DNA of 50,000 bases from Anaeromyces robustus (GCA_002104895.1 MCFG01000165.1:1-50000); one strand, 5' to 3'. Shown: positions 11,786 to 22,346, numbered from the stretch's first letter. The notes: generated by a model not told the origin, from the letters alone. Numbers and translations: made by a program.

Positions 11786-11913
11786 CTATCATTTTTTTAA
11801 CTTTAATTTATTTTATTAAAATTAATAAACTTTAATTTATAATAATATATATAATATAATATATACTATTATATATTATTTTATATTAATAATTAAATTT
11901 GAAATAATAATTG

Positions 11914-11946
<33 letters not shown>

Positions 11947-12177
11947 TTTTTTTTTATACTAACAAAATAAAAAAAAAAAGAATATATTTAAAATAAAAAA
12001 AAAAGAAGAATATATTTAAGTATCAGTAGTCAAAATCTGTAAGAGTGGTTATTTATTTATATAAATATTTTAATTAATATTTATATAAAATCATTGAATA
12101 TATATATATATATAATTTTTCTTTTATGTATTATTATTTTAAAGATATTAAAGTTAAATATTGATTAATAAATCAAT

Positions 12178-14001
12178 ATGAAATATTTACTTATTGTATC
12201 GTTTATTTTTGGTATTTTGACATCAAAAATTTATGCTGAAAAATGTTGGTCTGAAAAAATTGGATATAAATGTTGTAGTTCACCTAATGCAGTCCTTCAA
12301 TTAACAGATATATTTGGATATTGGAGTGTTGAAGATGGCGAATGGTGTTTTATAAGACGACGTTGTTTTTCTGAAAAATTAGGTTTTCCTTGTTGTTCAG
12401 ATCCTTCAACTGTTGTAGTATTTGTAGATGAAAGTAGTGAATGGGGCGTCGAAAATGATGGATGGTGTGGTTTTCCTTATGAACCAGAAGAATCAGATCT
12501 TCATTATAATACTAAAACTAAAGGTACTACCACAACTACAAATACTATTACTACGACCACTATTGAGAATAACATTACTACTAATAGTCTTATAAATACT
12601 AGTAGTATTACTATTTATGATACTACTCTTACTACAACAACTAAAGATACTACTCCTACTACTAATATTAGTAATACTACCTCTTCTGAAATAACTAAAG
12701 ATATTACTCCTACTACTATACCTACTTCTACTAAACCTAAAGAATGTTGGTCTGAAAAAATTGGATATAAATGTTGTAGTTCACCTAATGCAGTCCTTCA
12801 ATTAACAGATATATTTGGATATTGGAGTGTTGAAGAGGATGAATGGTGTTTTATAAGACGACGTTGTTTTTCTGAAAAATTAGGTTTTCCTTGTTGTTCA
12901 GATCCTTCAACTGTTATAGTATTTGTAGATGAAAGTGGTGAATGGGGCGTCGAAAATGATGGATGGTGTGGTTTTCCTTATGAACCAGAAGATTCAGATC
13001 TTCATTATGATACTAAAACTAAAAATACTACCACAACTACAAATATTATTACTACTACCACCATTGAGAATAATATTACTACTAATATTCTTATAAATAC
13101 TAGTAGTATTACTAATTATGATACTACTCTTACTACAACAACTAAAGATACTACTCCTACTACTAATATTAGTGATATTATTTCTTCTGAAATAACTAAA
13201 GATATTACTCCTACTACTATACCTACTTCTACTAAACCTAAAAAATGTTGGTCTGAAAAAATCGGATATAAATGTTGTACTGATGCAGAAATTTATTTAA
13301 CAGACACATTTGGACATTGGAGTATTGAAGATGGAGAATGGTGTCTTGTTAAACGAAGTTGTTTTGCCGAAAAATTAGGTTATTCATGTTGTATATCTCC
13401 TTCATCGGCTGTTTTACATGAAGATAAAGATGGTAAATGGGGTATTGAATATGGTAAATGGTGTGGTTTGCCTTATGAATTAGAAGATTTCCCGGATCTA
13501 CATTATGTTACTAAAAAACCAATTTCTAAAAATATTATCCCTACTACTAAACCTGAAGAATGTTGGTCTAAAATAATTGGATATGAATGTTGTAGTTCAC
13601 CGAATCCACATATTTATGTAACAGACATATTGGGTCATTGGAGTATTGAAAATGGTGATTGGTGTTATGTCAGACGTAGTTGTTATTCCGAAAAATTTGG
13701 TTATCCATGTTGTTCATCTAATATTAAAGTAGCATGGGAAGATAAACATGCTAAATGGGGTTTAGAAGATGACGATTGGTGTAGTTTTCCTTATGATTTA
13801 GATGATATTATTATATTTAATGATAATACTACAAATACTACTACTGATATGGAGTATAATATTACTACTACTATTCCTATAGATATTATTAGTACTAGTA
13901 TTACTAATGAAGATATTACTGGTACTACAACTGAAGATATTTCTCCTACTACTGATACTGATATTTTTGAGGAACCAACTTCAGTTTATGAACAAGTATA
14001 A
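12178..14001 (+). CDS. Secreted protein with eight fungal dockerins, no catalytic domain
   Basis: 607 aa, intronless. Signal peptide residues 1-20 (cut after IYA). Eight fungal dockerin (CBM10-like) modules lie in four pairs starting near residues 23, 190, 357 and 462. Odd modules read C[W]S(E)KIGYxCC...D.FG.WS[VI]E...WC; even ones read C[FY][SA]EK[LF]G[FY]xCC...WG[VIL]E...WC, with the Cys, aromatic and Gly positions of the family kept in all eight. Pairs 1-2 and 2-3 are joined by linkers of about 85 residues rich in Thr, Ser and Asn, likely glycosylated; pairs 3 and 4 are close together; the C-terminus is another Thr-rich tail. In anaerobic fungi dockerins tether enzymes, usually as one to three copies on a catalytic protein, to scaffoldins; here there is no enzyme to tether. 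It may cross-link scaffoldins or cap free sites (inference). Pairs 1 and 2 with linkers are a near-identical 501-bp duplication. Confidence 0.92.
   Translation: MKYLLIVSFIFGILTSKIYAEKCWSEKIGYKCCSSPNAVLQLTDIFGYWSVEDGEWCFIRRRCFSEKLGFPCCSDPSTVVVFVDESSEWGVENDGWCGFPYEPEESDLHYNTKTKGTTTTTNTITTTTIENNITTNSLINTSSITIYDTTLTTTTKDTTPTTNISNTTSSEITKDITPTTIPTSTKPKECWSEKIGYKCCSSPNAVLQLTDIFGYWSVEEDEWCFIRRRCFSEKLGFPCCSDPSTVIVFVDESGEWGVENDGWCGFPYEPEDSDLHYDTKTKNTTTTTNIITTTTIENNITTNILINTSSITNYDTTLTTTTKDTTPTTNISDIISSEITKDITPTTIPTSTKPKKCWSEKIGYKCCTDAEIYLTDTFGHWSIEDGEWCLVKRSCFAEKLGYSCCISPSSAVLHEDKDGKWGIEYGKWCGLPYELEDFPDLHYVTKKPISKNIIPTTKPEECWSKIIGYECCSSPNPHIYVTDILGHWSIENGDWCYVRRSCYSEKFGYPCCSSNIKVAWEDKHAKWGLEDDDWCSFPYDLDDIIIFNDNTTNTTTDMEYNITTTIPIDIISTSITNEDITGTTTEDISPTTDTDIFEEPTSVYEQV
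12244..13245 (+). repeat. 501-bp in-frame tandem duplication inside the dockerin gene
   Basis: The first two dockerin pairs with their linkers start at 12244 and 12745, and the third pair at 13246, so the period is exactly 501 bp (167 codons). Units 1 and 2 are near-identical across both the cysteine-rich and the Thr-rich part, including silent sites. Pairs 3 and 4 (13246, 13561) are clearly diverged, so the duplication is recent. Confidence 0.92.
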
Positions 14002-15118
14002 TTCAAAAAATAAATATAAATTAATGAAAATAATATATAAATTAATAAATCTTAAACAAATAAAATTTTTAATTTTATCAAATAATTAAATAAATAAAAT
14101 AATATAAAATATATTTTATTTAAAATTAAATAAAAATATAATATAATAAACTTAAATTTCAATAAAATGAACAAAAGTAACAAATATATATATATATATA
14201 TATACAATAATAATAAAAAAATAAAAATAATAAAAAAGATAATATAATAAAATAATATAATATAATAAAATTAAATTAAATAAAAAAAATAATTTTATAT
14301 TATAATAATATAAGAATAATATAAGAATATTTATTTTAAATTTCTATTATAATAATAAAATTACATAAAATTAAATAAAAGTATACTTTATTTATATAAA
14401 AAAAAATAATTATTATTAATCAATCAATTATTTACATTTTATTGTTAAAATATAATAATTATTATTTACCTGCTTTTTAACTTTATTACAAGTCTCTAAA
14501 TAACTCAGAGAAAAAACTCTTATGTGTTTTATTGATTTTTTTATTATATATTTCAATACTTAATAATAATAATTTATATAATATTTCAGTTCTCGATTTT
14601 TATTTTATTTTATTTTATTTTATTTTATAAATTGTTAGTTGATTTATAATTTATATATACATTAAACTTATTTTTATCATATAATATTTTTACATTATTA
14701 TTTATCTTAATATCTTAAATTTTATTATATTTTATTATTGGCAATATATAATTTAAAATGATTAAATATATTCAATTATACATGATAGATATACCTTTAA
14801 CATAGTTCATAAAATTGTAAAGAATTAAAAATAAGAAAAAAATTTTCTGTAAAATTAATTTTTTATTTAAATCGAAATATTATTTTTCTATTTACTGATT
14901 ATATATTTATAAACATCAGAGGCTCGGTTATAATTTTTTCAATGTGATTTTCTGTTATAGTTGTAAACATTATTTCTATTATTACTATTATTACTATTAT
15001 TATTATTATTTTTATTAATATTATTATTATTATTCATTATTATTATTATTATTCATTATTATTCATTATTTATTATTATTATTATTATTACTCATTATTA
15101 ATTATCCATTATTCATTA

Positions 15119-15154
<36 letters not shown>

Positions 15155-16771
15155 TATTATTATTTAATATTTAATAAAATATTATTTCTGTATTTTAATA
15201 AATAATCCATATAGATGGGAAGATTTAATAATTTGATTATTTAATTATATAAAAAATATTTTGTGAAACCTAAAATTAAATATTTTTTTAATTAAATTTA
15301 AGCAATTTTTTTTTTCCTTTTAAATTAATTTATATCTACAAAAAAAATTTAAAACTTAACATTAAATACTAAAAATTAAAATTATTAATGATTTTATATA
15401 TATGTTCTTTTTAATATATAAAAAAGAAAAGTTATTATAACATTTATAATATATATATGTAAAAATACTAATAATAATAAAATTATAGAAATAACTAATA
15501 AATATAATATTTATTAATTATATTATTTATAAAATTAATTAAATGAAAAAAAAAAAAAATACAAAAAAATTTCTTTTATGTTGTTACTATTAAAAAATTA
15601 AAATAAAAAAAAATTACCATATAAAGGATTAATTATTATTCTAAGTAATAACAATGATTATCTCTTTATATATATAATATTATTCTTAAAGTAAATATTT
15701 AATATTTAATAATATTTAATAATATTTAATAATATTTAATAACTAATTAAATAATTAATTAATTATTAATTATTATTATTAAAAAGTTTTTTTTTTTTTT
15801 TTCCTTGGAGTGTTTTGTTTATTCATATGAAAATATAAAAAAAAAAAAATTTTTTTTAGCCCATCCTTCAAAGTATATTCTTAGAATTATTTAATTATAT
15901 CAATTTATCTTTTGGTGATATTAAAATTTTAATTTATATTTTTTTTTTATTTTTTTTTTTTTTTATTTTTTTATTTTTTTATTTTATTATTATTATTATT
16001 ATTAATTTATTAATTATTATTATTCTAACTTTTATTTATTATTTACTAATTATTATTATTTTATTTTAATTATTCCTTTTTAAATTTCACTTTTTATTAT
16101 TATTTTAATTATCCTATAAATTAAATAAAAAAAAAGTAAAAAAAAAATAATAGTTATTTTTATAATTACTTATAATCCTTCATTATATGAAAAAGTTTCA
16201 TAAATTTCATTTATTATTATTTTAATAATAATAATATAACAACTTTTTATATATTAATATATATCTAAAATACAGAATTGTTTTGTTTTTTTTTTTCTAT
16301 TTTTCAATACAAGATATGTATTAAATTATTACTCTTTTGTTGTTTTTTATAGTTTTAATTAATTATACAGATAAATAAATGGTTAGAATAAATAATTATT
16401 AAAAGAAATTATTTAAATGCAAATAAATTAAAAAATTGGATAAACATTTTTAATTATAATAAAAATGTTTTAATTTTTTTTTTTTTTTAAAATAAAAAAA
16501 ATATATTTTTTATTCAAAAAAAATTAATTATGCAAAATTTTTTTGTAACCCTGACTTTAATAATTATTTTTCCTTATTAAAAAAAATGTAAAAAAAATTT
16601 AAAATTTACAGAAGAAAAATAACTCCTTTTAATATACATAGGAATTTATATTAATTAAATTTGAAAAACTTATATAATTTATATTATTAAATATTAAAAT
16701 ATTATATTTTATATGTATATTATCCATGAAATAATATTTAAAAAAAATTTATTAAAAAAAAAAAAAAAAGA
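14002..16771. other. A/T-rich intergenic DNA, no gene seen
   Basis: Simple repeats: (TA)n near 14186, (TTTTA)n near 14600, (ATT)n with ATTC and ACT variants at 14975-15180, T-rich tract at 15940-16090. No coding frame or RNA gene recognised. Confidence 0.7.
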
Positions 16772-16817
16772 TATATAAATAAAAAAAATTTCCAATTAAT
16801 TTGATTCTTTGCACTTT
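16772..16817 (+). promoter_or_regulatory. Predicted core promoter of the 16902 CBM gene
   Basis: TATATAAATA (16772-16781) follows an A-tract. TTTCCAA starts at 16789 and TTCTTTGCA lies at 16805-16813, 31 nt from the inner TATAAATA. The predicted 5' UTR is short, about 90 nt. Inferred from conservation with the other three genes. Confidence 0.6.
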
Positions 16818-16901
16818 CAAATAAAATCATTGTTTGAAAAAAAAACTATAATAAAATAAAATTATATATAATTTATTAATTACTAAATTTTAAAAATAAA
16901 A

Positions 16902-17669
16902 ATGAACTGTAAGCAAAGCCAATTAATTATTTACTTTTCTCTTGTTTTAATACAAGTTTTATCGGCTTTCTCTTCTCCAATTGTATCTAAGAGATCTTAT
17001 GTTCCTCCATATATTTATACTCATTTTAGTATTATGTTTGAAAAACCAAATCATTGGGGTAATAAAGTTTATGCCTATGTTTATGATATTCAAAAAGATG
17101 CTGCTTCTGAAGGTTTAAAACAATGGCCAGGAAATGAAATGACTTTATATGATTGGACAGAAAACCAAGATTTAATTAGTAATAATACTTATTATATTGG
17201 ATTATATCGTCCATATTTCAATGAAAATACTCGTGTTATTTTCACTGATGGAACTCATCAATCTACTGAACCATTCAAAGATGGTTTCCCACTTATTAGA
17301 GAAGGTTTATACACTCAAAATGGCATTAAAGCTCTTTGTATTTGGACTGTTAAATGGGAAAATAATAAAGATATTTATTATGATGATTGCCGTAGTACTT
17401 ATGCTGCTATTTACTATGAAACTAAACCATCATGGGGTTATAAGGCCTATGCTCATTATCAAATTGGTAAAAATTCATGGACTGAAAAACCAGTTGAAAT
17501 GCGTCATCAAAATTACGATACCAATGAATTTGCTCTTTATGTTGATGTTGGTAATGATAAAGATATTACTGTTGCCTTCTTTGATGGTGAATCTGAATGG
17601 GATAATAATAATGGTCAAAATTTCAAGGTTCAACCATTAACTGATGTAGTTTTAAAACATACTATTTAA
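16902..17669 (+). CDS. Secreted starch-binding protein, single CBM26-CBM25 pair
   Basis: 255 aa, intronless. Signal peptide about residues 1-25 (AFSS|P), then a very short pro-region ending at Lys30-Arg31 before SYVPPY. CBM26 at about 32-145: FEKPNHWGNKVYAYVYD, WPGNEM, VIFTDG. CBM25 at about 165-253: HYQIGKNSWTEKP, AFFDGESEW, WDNNNGQNF, with the loop Trp and Asp-Asn run intact. It is the cleanest example of the family in the window and closest to the second pair of the 7421 protein (shared YDTNEF..YVDVG and FKVQPLTDV). It lacks the Asn-rich loop insertions of that relative. No enzyme domain or dockerin, so it would act as a free or wall-adsorbed alpha-glucan binder. Binding function is known for the families; the physiological role is inferred. 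Confidence 0.9.
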   Translation: MNCKQSQLIIYFSLVLIQVLSAFSSPIVSKRSYVPPYIYTHFSIMFEKPNHWGNKVYAYVYDIQKDAASEGLKQWPGNEMTLYDWTENQDLISNNTYYIGLYRPYFNENTRVIFTDGTHQSTEPFKDGFPLIREGLYTQNGIKALCIWTVKWENNKDIYYDDCRSTYAAIYYETKPSWGYKAYAHYQIGKNSWTEKPVEMRHQNYDTNEFALYVDVGNDKDITVAFFDGESEWDNNNGQNFKVQPLTDVVLKHTI

Positions 17670-20521
17670 ATTTAGTAATTAATAATAAAAAAAATAAAAA
17701 TCTCTTTCAAAAAATATCTAAAAATCTATAAAAAAAAATATAAAGAATATAAAAAAATTTAATTTATAGAAATAGAAATATTTATATAAATATAAAAAAA
17801 ATTATATATTATCTATAGAAATAGAAAAGATGATAATATGATAATAATAATAATAAATTAAATATATTCAAAAAATTATAAAATTAAAAAAATAAATTTC
17901 AAAATATTTCAAAATATATAAAAATAAACAATATATAAAATATAAAAAAAAATATAAATAACATATAAAAGAAATAGTATATAAAAGAAATAACATATAA
18001 AATAATAATATATAAAAGAAATAATATATAAAAGAAATAATATATAAAAGAAATAATATATAAAAGAATAATATATAAAAGAAATAATTTATAAAAGAAA
18101 TAATTTATAAAAGAAATAATTTATAAAAGAAATAATATATAAAAGAAATAATATAATAAAATACGTATTATTTATAAATAATATAAATTACAAATAAAAA
18201 TAAATAAATAAAGGTAATAAAAGATATGAAAAAAAAAATTTTTTTATAATAATATTTTTATAATTTTTTTGTCTAATGTGTAAATATTTTTTTTTAAATA
18301 AATATATTTATTTATTTATTTATTTTATTATATTGTAATATGATTAATAAGTATTATATATTTAAATAAATATAATATTATTATGTAAATAAATATGTAA
18401 AATAAAAATTATTACTTCAAGTAACAGTAATTAAATAAAAAAATTAAAATAATTTTACAAAAAAAAAAAAGAAATGATTTAATCAAAAATATAAATTATT
18501 ATATAAGAAACTTTAATCATCAATTAATATCTAAATTTCTAATATTCATTATTTTTATATTTATTGTTTTATATTAATTAATCAATTAATTAATAAAAAA
18601 TACAATTCACATATATAATAATACAATTTTTATTTTAATATATATACTTTAAAAAAAAATATTTTTCCAGTATTATTAAGTATAAATTAAAAATGTTTTA
18701 TTATAAAAAATTTTATCATTAATTTATATAAATTTTCTAAAAATTAAAATTTTTGCATTGTTTTTTCTTTTTAAATGATACAATTAGGCTAATATTAAAG
18801 AAAAATATAAAAAAATGCAAAAAATAATAAAAATATAATAACATTTATAAATTAATTAATAAAATAAAAACCGCTCAAGTTTTATTATTAACATTATTAT
18901 TATTATTATTATTTAACCATAAAAGGTATCTTTAATAACAAATAACTGAACTTGTTATTTATTTTTTTATTAAAATAATTTTCTATTTAATAATTTAAAT
19001 AAAAAGAATACACCTATAATTTATAAATAAAATTTAAAATATTAAAAAAATTATTAATATAGCTTATTAAATTATACACATCATTAATAGAAATACAAAG
19101 AAATTGTAAATAATTCTATTCTATAAGCCCTTATCATTACTATCAATATTACAATTTATATACATATATTTAAAATTAATATTGTCTTGTATATTTCCAT
19201 TAATTTTTAAATAATATTTGACCGACTATTAATAATATTAGTGTCCTTTCTATATATATATATACATAAACAATTACTTATTCTATAAACAAAATAATTT
19301 TTTTGTACTTGTTTTATTTATAAATAACTTTTATTTTCTGTTTAATTAATTATAATATACATAACTTATTTTATTTATTAATTAAACTTTCTTATTTATA
19401 TGTACAATCAATATAATTTTATTTTTTTTTTAGTTTTTTTTTACATAATATTCAATATAATTTTAATCTATTTTCTGTATTTATATTAATTCAGAAAAAT
19501 AAAATAATCACAAATTAATATTAAAAAAAAATGTCTAATATTAAATATTTAAAAAATGCATAATCAAATAAAAAAATCTGTAACATAATCTATAAAAATT
19601 AGAAATGAATAAAAATAAAAATTATAAAAATAATAATATTATTAATAATAAAAAGAAAATAAAAATACTTCTATTTATTTAATCATTATTATATATAAAT
19701 ATCATATATATAATATTTATTTGTAAAAAATTATTATATATACAATTTTTTTTATAATATATGAAATTATAGTTATATATTATATAAAATAATATATAAT
19801 ATATCTTTTTTAAGTATTGTATTATATTATACTAAAATATTTTAAATGTATTAATTTTAAATGATATAATATACTAAGTATATTTTCACTATTGAATTAA
19901 TAAAAATTAACGAAAATATATATTTTTTGAATAATTATATAATTACATTTTTACTATCATAATTCTAAAAAAAATTTTTGCTCTTAAATATTATGGTTAT
20001 TAATTATGTTTTAAATAATAATATACAATTATTAATAATTATTATTTAATATACAATTATATATTAAATATAAACATTTAATATAGAATTATTATATATT
20101 AATATTATTTAATAAATAATTATATATTAATTTTTATTACTTTCTAAATATTAGTTATATATTTGGATATTGCATTTTTTAGTAAAAATTCTTTTTCTAT
20201 TATACAAAGACAAATATAGTAAAATTACAAATAATCAGTTGAAGTCTAATTATTATTCAATTATTTCATAATCGATTTTTTTTTATTAAATATATATTTA
20301 TATATTTATTCTTTATATTAACTTCTAACAATATAAAATATATATTATATATTAATAATAAATATATATATATATATATATTTAACAGAAATATTTAATA
20401 ATATTTATTTATGACAAAAACAAATTATGTGCCCATAAACCAATTTATTTAAGTTTTTTTTTAATAAATAATTCATATTATTAATATTAAATGGAACAAT
20501 CATTGTAAAAAAAAAAAACTG
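17670..20521. other. A/T-rich intergenic DNA, no gene seen
   Basis: Begins with an A-rich probable 3' UTR, then tandem repeats at 17955-18160. The rest, 18200-20500, is mixed A/T sequence without long homopolymers but also without a sustained open frame. No RNA gene recognised. Confidence 0.7.
17955..18160. repeat. Degenerate tandem repeat, unit about 17-19 bp
   Basis: Roughly ten copies of a unit like ATATAAAAGAAATAAT, with variants reading TTTATAAAAG in the middle. Non-coding. Confidence 0.8.
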
Positions 20522-20639
20522 AATACAAAATAAAAATGAGTTATTCTGTATTTAGTATTTATTTATTTTATCAAAGTAAAAAAATCAAATACATAATAAA
20601 AATAAGTTATTTTGTATTTAGTATTTATCCATTTTATTA
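20522..20639. repeat. 66-bp tandem duplication containing an inverted repeat
   Basis: Two copies begin with AATAC at 20522 and 20588. Each holds a near-palindrome (AATACAAAATAA with TTATTCTGTATT in copy 1, 11 of 12 pairs). The pair lies just upstream of the TATA box of the 20886 gene, where regulatory sites would be expected; no function is shown. Confidence 0.75.
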
Positions 20640-20664
20640 ATTTTTTTATGTAAAGAAGAAAAAA

Positions 20665-20710
20665 TATAAAAAGGAAAACTTTTTTCCAAACTTTTTTGTT
20701 CTTTGCATTT
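20665..20710 (+). promoter_or_regulatory. Predicted core promoter of the 20886 CBM gene
   Basis: TATAAAAAGG starts at 20665, TTTTCCAA at 20682 and TTCTTTGCA at 20699-20707 (34 nt from the TATA start). The predicted 5' UTR of about 180 nt is mostly (AAATA)n. Inferred from conservation with the three other CBM genes. Confidence 0.6.
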
Positions 20711-20885
20711 TAAAAAAATAAAAATAAAATAAAAAAAATAAAAAAAATAAAATAAAATAAAATAAAATAAAATAAAATAAAATAAAATAAAAAAATAAAA
20801 TAAAATAAAATAAAATAAAAAATAGAATTAATTTATAATAGAATAACATATACTTATTATCTATTAATTATAAATATAATAAAAA

Positions 20886-22346
20886 ATGAATTTTAAACAA
20901 AATAAACTATTTATTTGCTTTACTTTAATTTTAATACAAGTTTTTACATCATTCTCAGCTCCAATTAGTAGTAAAAATAATAAGAGATCTTACATTCCTA
21001 CTCATGAACTCTACCCATACCCAGTTTATTTTGAAAAGCCAAAAAACTGGGGAGATAAAATTTATGCTTACATTTATCATATTAATGGTGAAGCTAATAG
21101 TAATGATAAATTAGAAGAATGGCCAGGAAGAGAAATGATTACTTTAAATAAAAGAAAAAATATTTATGAAACTAGTTTTGCTCATAAACATTTTGGTGAA
21201 ATCTCCCGTATTATATTTACTGATGGTAAAAATCAAACTCCAGCTGCTTTCCAAGAAGGTTTCCCACTTTCAAGACATGGTTATTATACTACTAAAGGTC
21301 TTAAATCACTTTGTCCACAATTCCATTACGATGCTGAAAATAAAGATACTGCTTTAGATTGTGCTAAATATGCTGCTATTTATTATAATGCTAATATTAA
21401 ATGGGATAAAATTTATGCTCATTACCAAATTGGAAATGGACCATGGACTCAAGTTCCAGGTAAACAAATGACTAAAGTTCATTACTTTGCTAATGAATAT
21501 GCTTTCTTTGTTGAAGTTGGAAATGATAATGAAGTTACTGTTGCTTTCAATAACGGTGAAGGTGATTGGGATAATAACAATGGTCAAAATTACAAAGTTA
21601 AAGCTTTAGTTGAAAATATTGTTAACCCAGAAGCTCTTGTTGTTAGAAATAAAAACTATAATGCTGAATTTTATAAGAGATCTTATATTCCTCCTTATGA
21701 TCTCTACACATATCCAGTTTATTTTGAAAAGCCAAAGAACTGGGGAGATAAAATTTATGCTTATGTTTATCATATTAATAGTGAAGCTAACAGTAATGAT
21801 CAATTAGAACAATGGCCAGGAAGAGAAATGTTTACTTTAAATAAAAGTGAAAATATTTATGTAACTAGTTTTGCTCATAAACATTTTGGTGAAATTTCCC
21901 GTATTATATTTACTGATGGTAAAAATCAAATTCCAGCTGCTCTCCAAGAAGGTTTCCCACTTTCAAGACATGGTTATTATACTACTAAAGGTCTTAAATC
22001 TCTTTGTCCATATTACCATTACGATGCTGAAATTAAAGATACTGTTTTAGATTGTGCTAAATATGCTGCTATTTATTATGATGCTAATATTAAATGGGAT
22101 AAAATTTATGCTCATTACCAAATTGGAAATGGACCATGGACTCAAGTTCCAGGTAAACAAATGACTAAAGTTCATTACTTTGCTAATGAATATGCTCTCT
22201 TTGTTGAAGTTGGAAATGATAATGAAGTTACTGTTGCTTTCAATAACGGTGAAGGTGACTGGGATAATAACAATGGTCAAAATTACAAAGTTAAAGCTTT
22301 AGTTGATAATATTCTTAATACTCAAGCTCTTGTTGTTAGATATTAA
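20886..22346 (+). CDS. Secreted starch-binding protein, two near-identical CBM26-CBM25 pairs
   Basis: 486 aa, intronless. Signal peptide residues 1-25 (SFSA|P). Pair 1 follows Lys33-Arg34 (SYIPTHELYPY), pair 2 follows Lys264-Arg265 (SYIPPYDLYTY). Each pair has CBM26 (VYFEKPKNWGDKIYAY, EWPGREM or QWPGREM, IIFTDGKNQ.P) and CBM25 (HYQIGNGPWTQVPGKQM, AFNNGEGDWDNNNGQNY). The CBM25 parts are the closest in the window to the textbook family pattern, WT..PG..M and WDNN.G.NY. The pairs are almost the same at DNA level with a period of 693 bp, so they arose by recent duplication or are kept alike by gene conversion. The KR site is duplicated with the module, so Kex2-like processing would give two nearly equal binders. 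No catalytic domain or dockerin. Probably alpha-glucan binding at the cell surface or on starch granules (inference). Confidence 0.9.
   Translation: MNFKQNKLFICFTLILIQVFTSFSAPISSKNNKRSYIPTHELYPYPVYFEKPKNWGDKIYAYIYHINGEANSNDKLEEWPGREMITLNKRKNIYETSFAHKHFGEISRIIFTDGKNQTPAAFQEGFPLSRHGYYTTKGLKSLCPQFHYDAENKDTALDCAKYAAIYYNANIKWDKIYAHYQIGNGPWTQVPGKQMTKVHYFANEYAFFVEVGNDNEVTVAFNNGEGDWDNNNGQNYKVKALVENIVNPEALVVRNKNYNAEFYKRSYIPPYDLYTYPVYFEKPKNWGDKIYAYVYHINSEANSNDQLEQWPGREMFTLNKSENIYVTSFAHKHFGEISRIIFTDGKNQIPAALQEGFPLSRHGYYTTKGLKSLCPYYHYDAEIKDTVLDCAKYAAIYYDANIKWDKIYAHYQIGNGPWTQVPGKQMTKVHYFANEYALFVEVGNDNEVTVAFNNGEGDWDNNNGQNYKVKALVDNILNTQALVVRY
20985..22346 (+). repeat. 693-bp internal duplication in the 20886 gene
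   Basis: The two CBM26-CBM25 units are offset by 693 bp (KR codons at 20982 and 21675). Long stretches are identical, for example the CBM25 part near 21386-21510 against 22079-22203 apart from isolated changes. Confidence 0.92.

Larger units (their letters stand above)
8885..12177. other. Intergenic DNA with hairpins and simple repeats
   Basis: No convincing gene. The stretch 9990-10420 and 10540-10930 is less repetitive than its surroundings but has stops in all frames. Contains (AAT)n at about 10432-10490, two hairpins (10784-10827 and 11392-11445), a decamer repeat and a (TTTA)n tract. No TTCTTTGCA-type promoter is evident before the dockerin gene. Confidence 0.65.
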
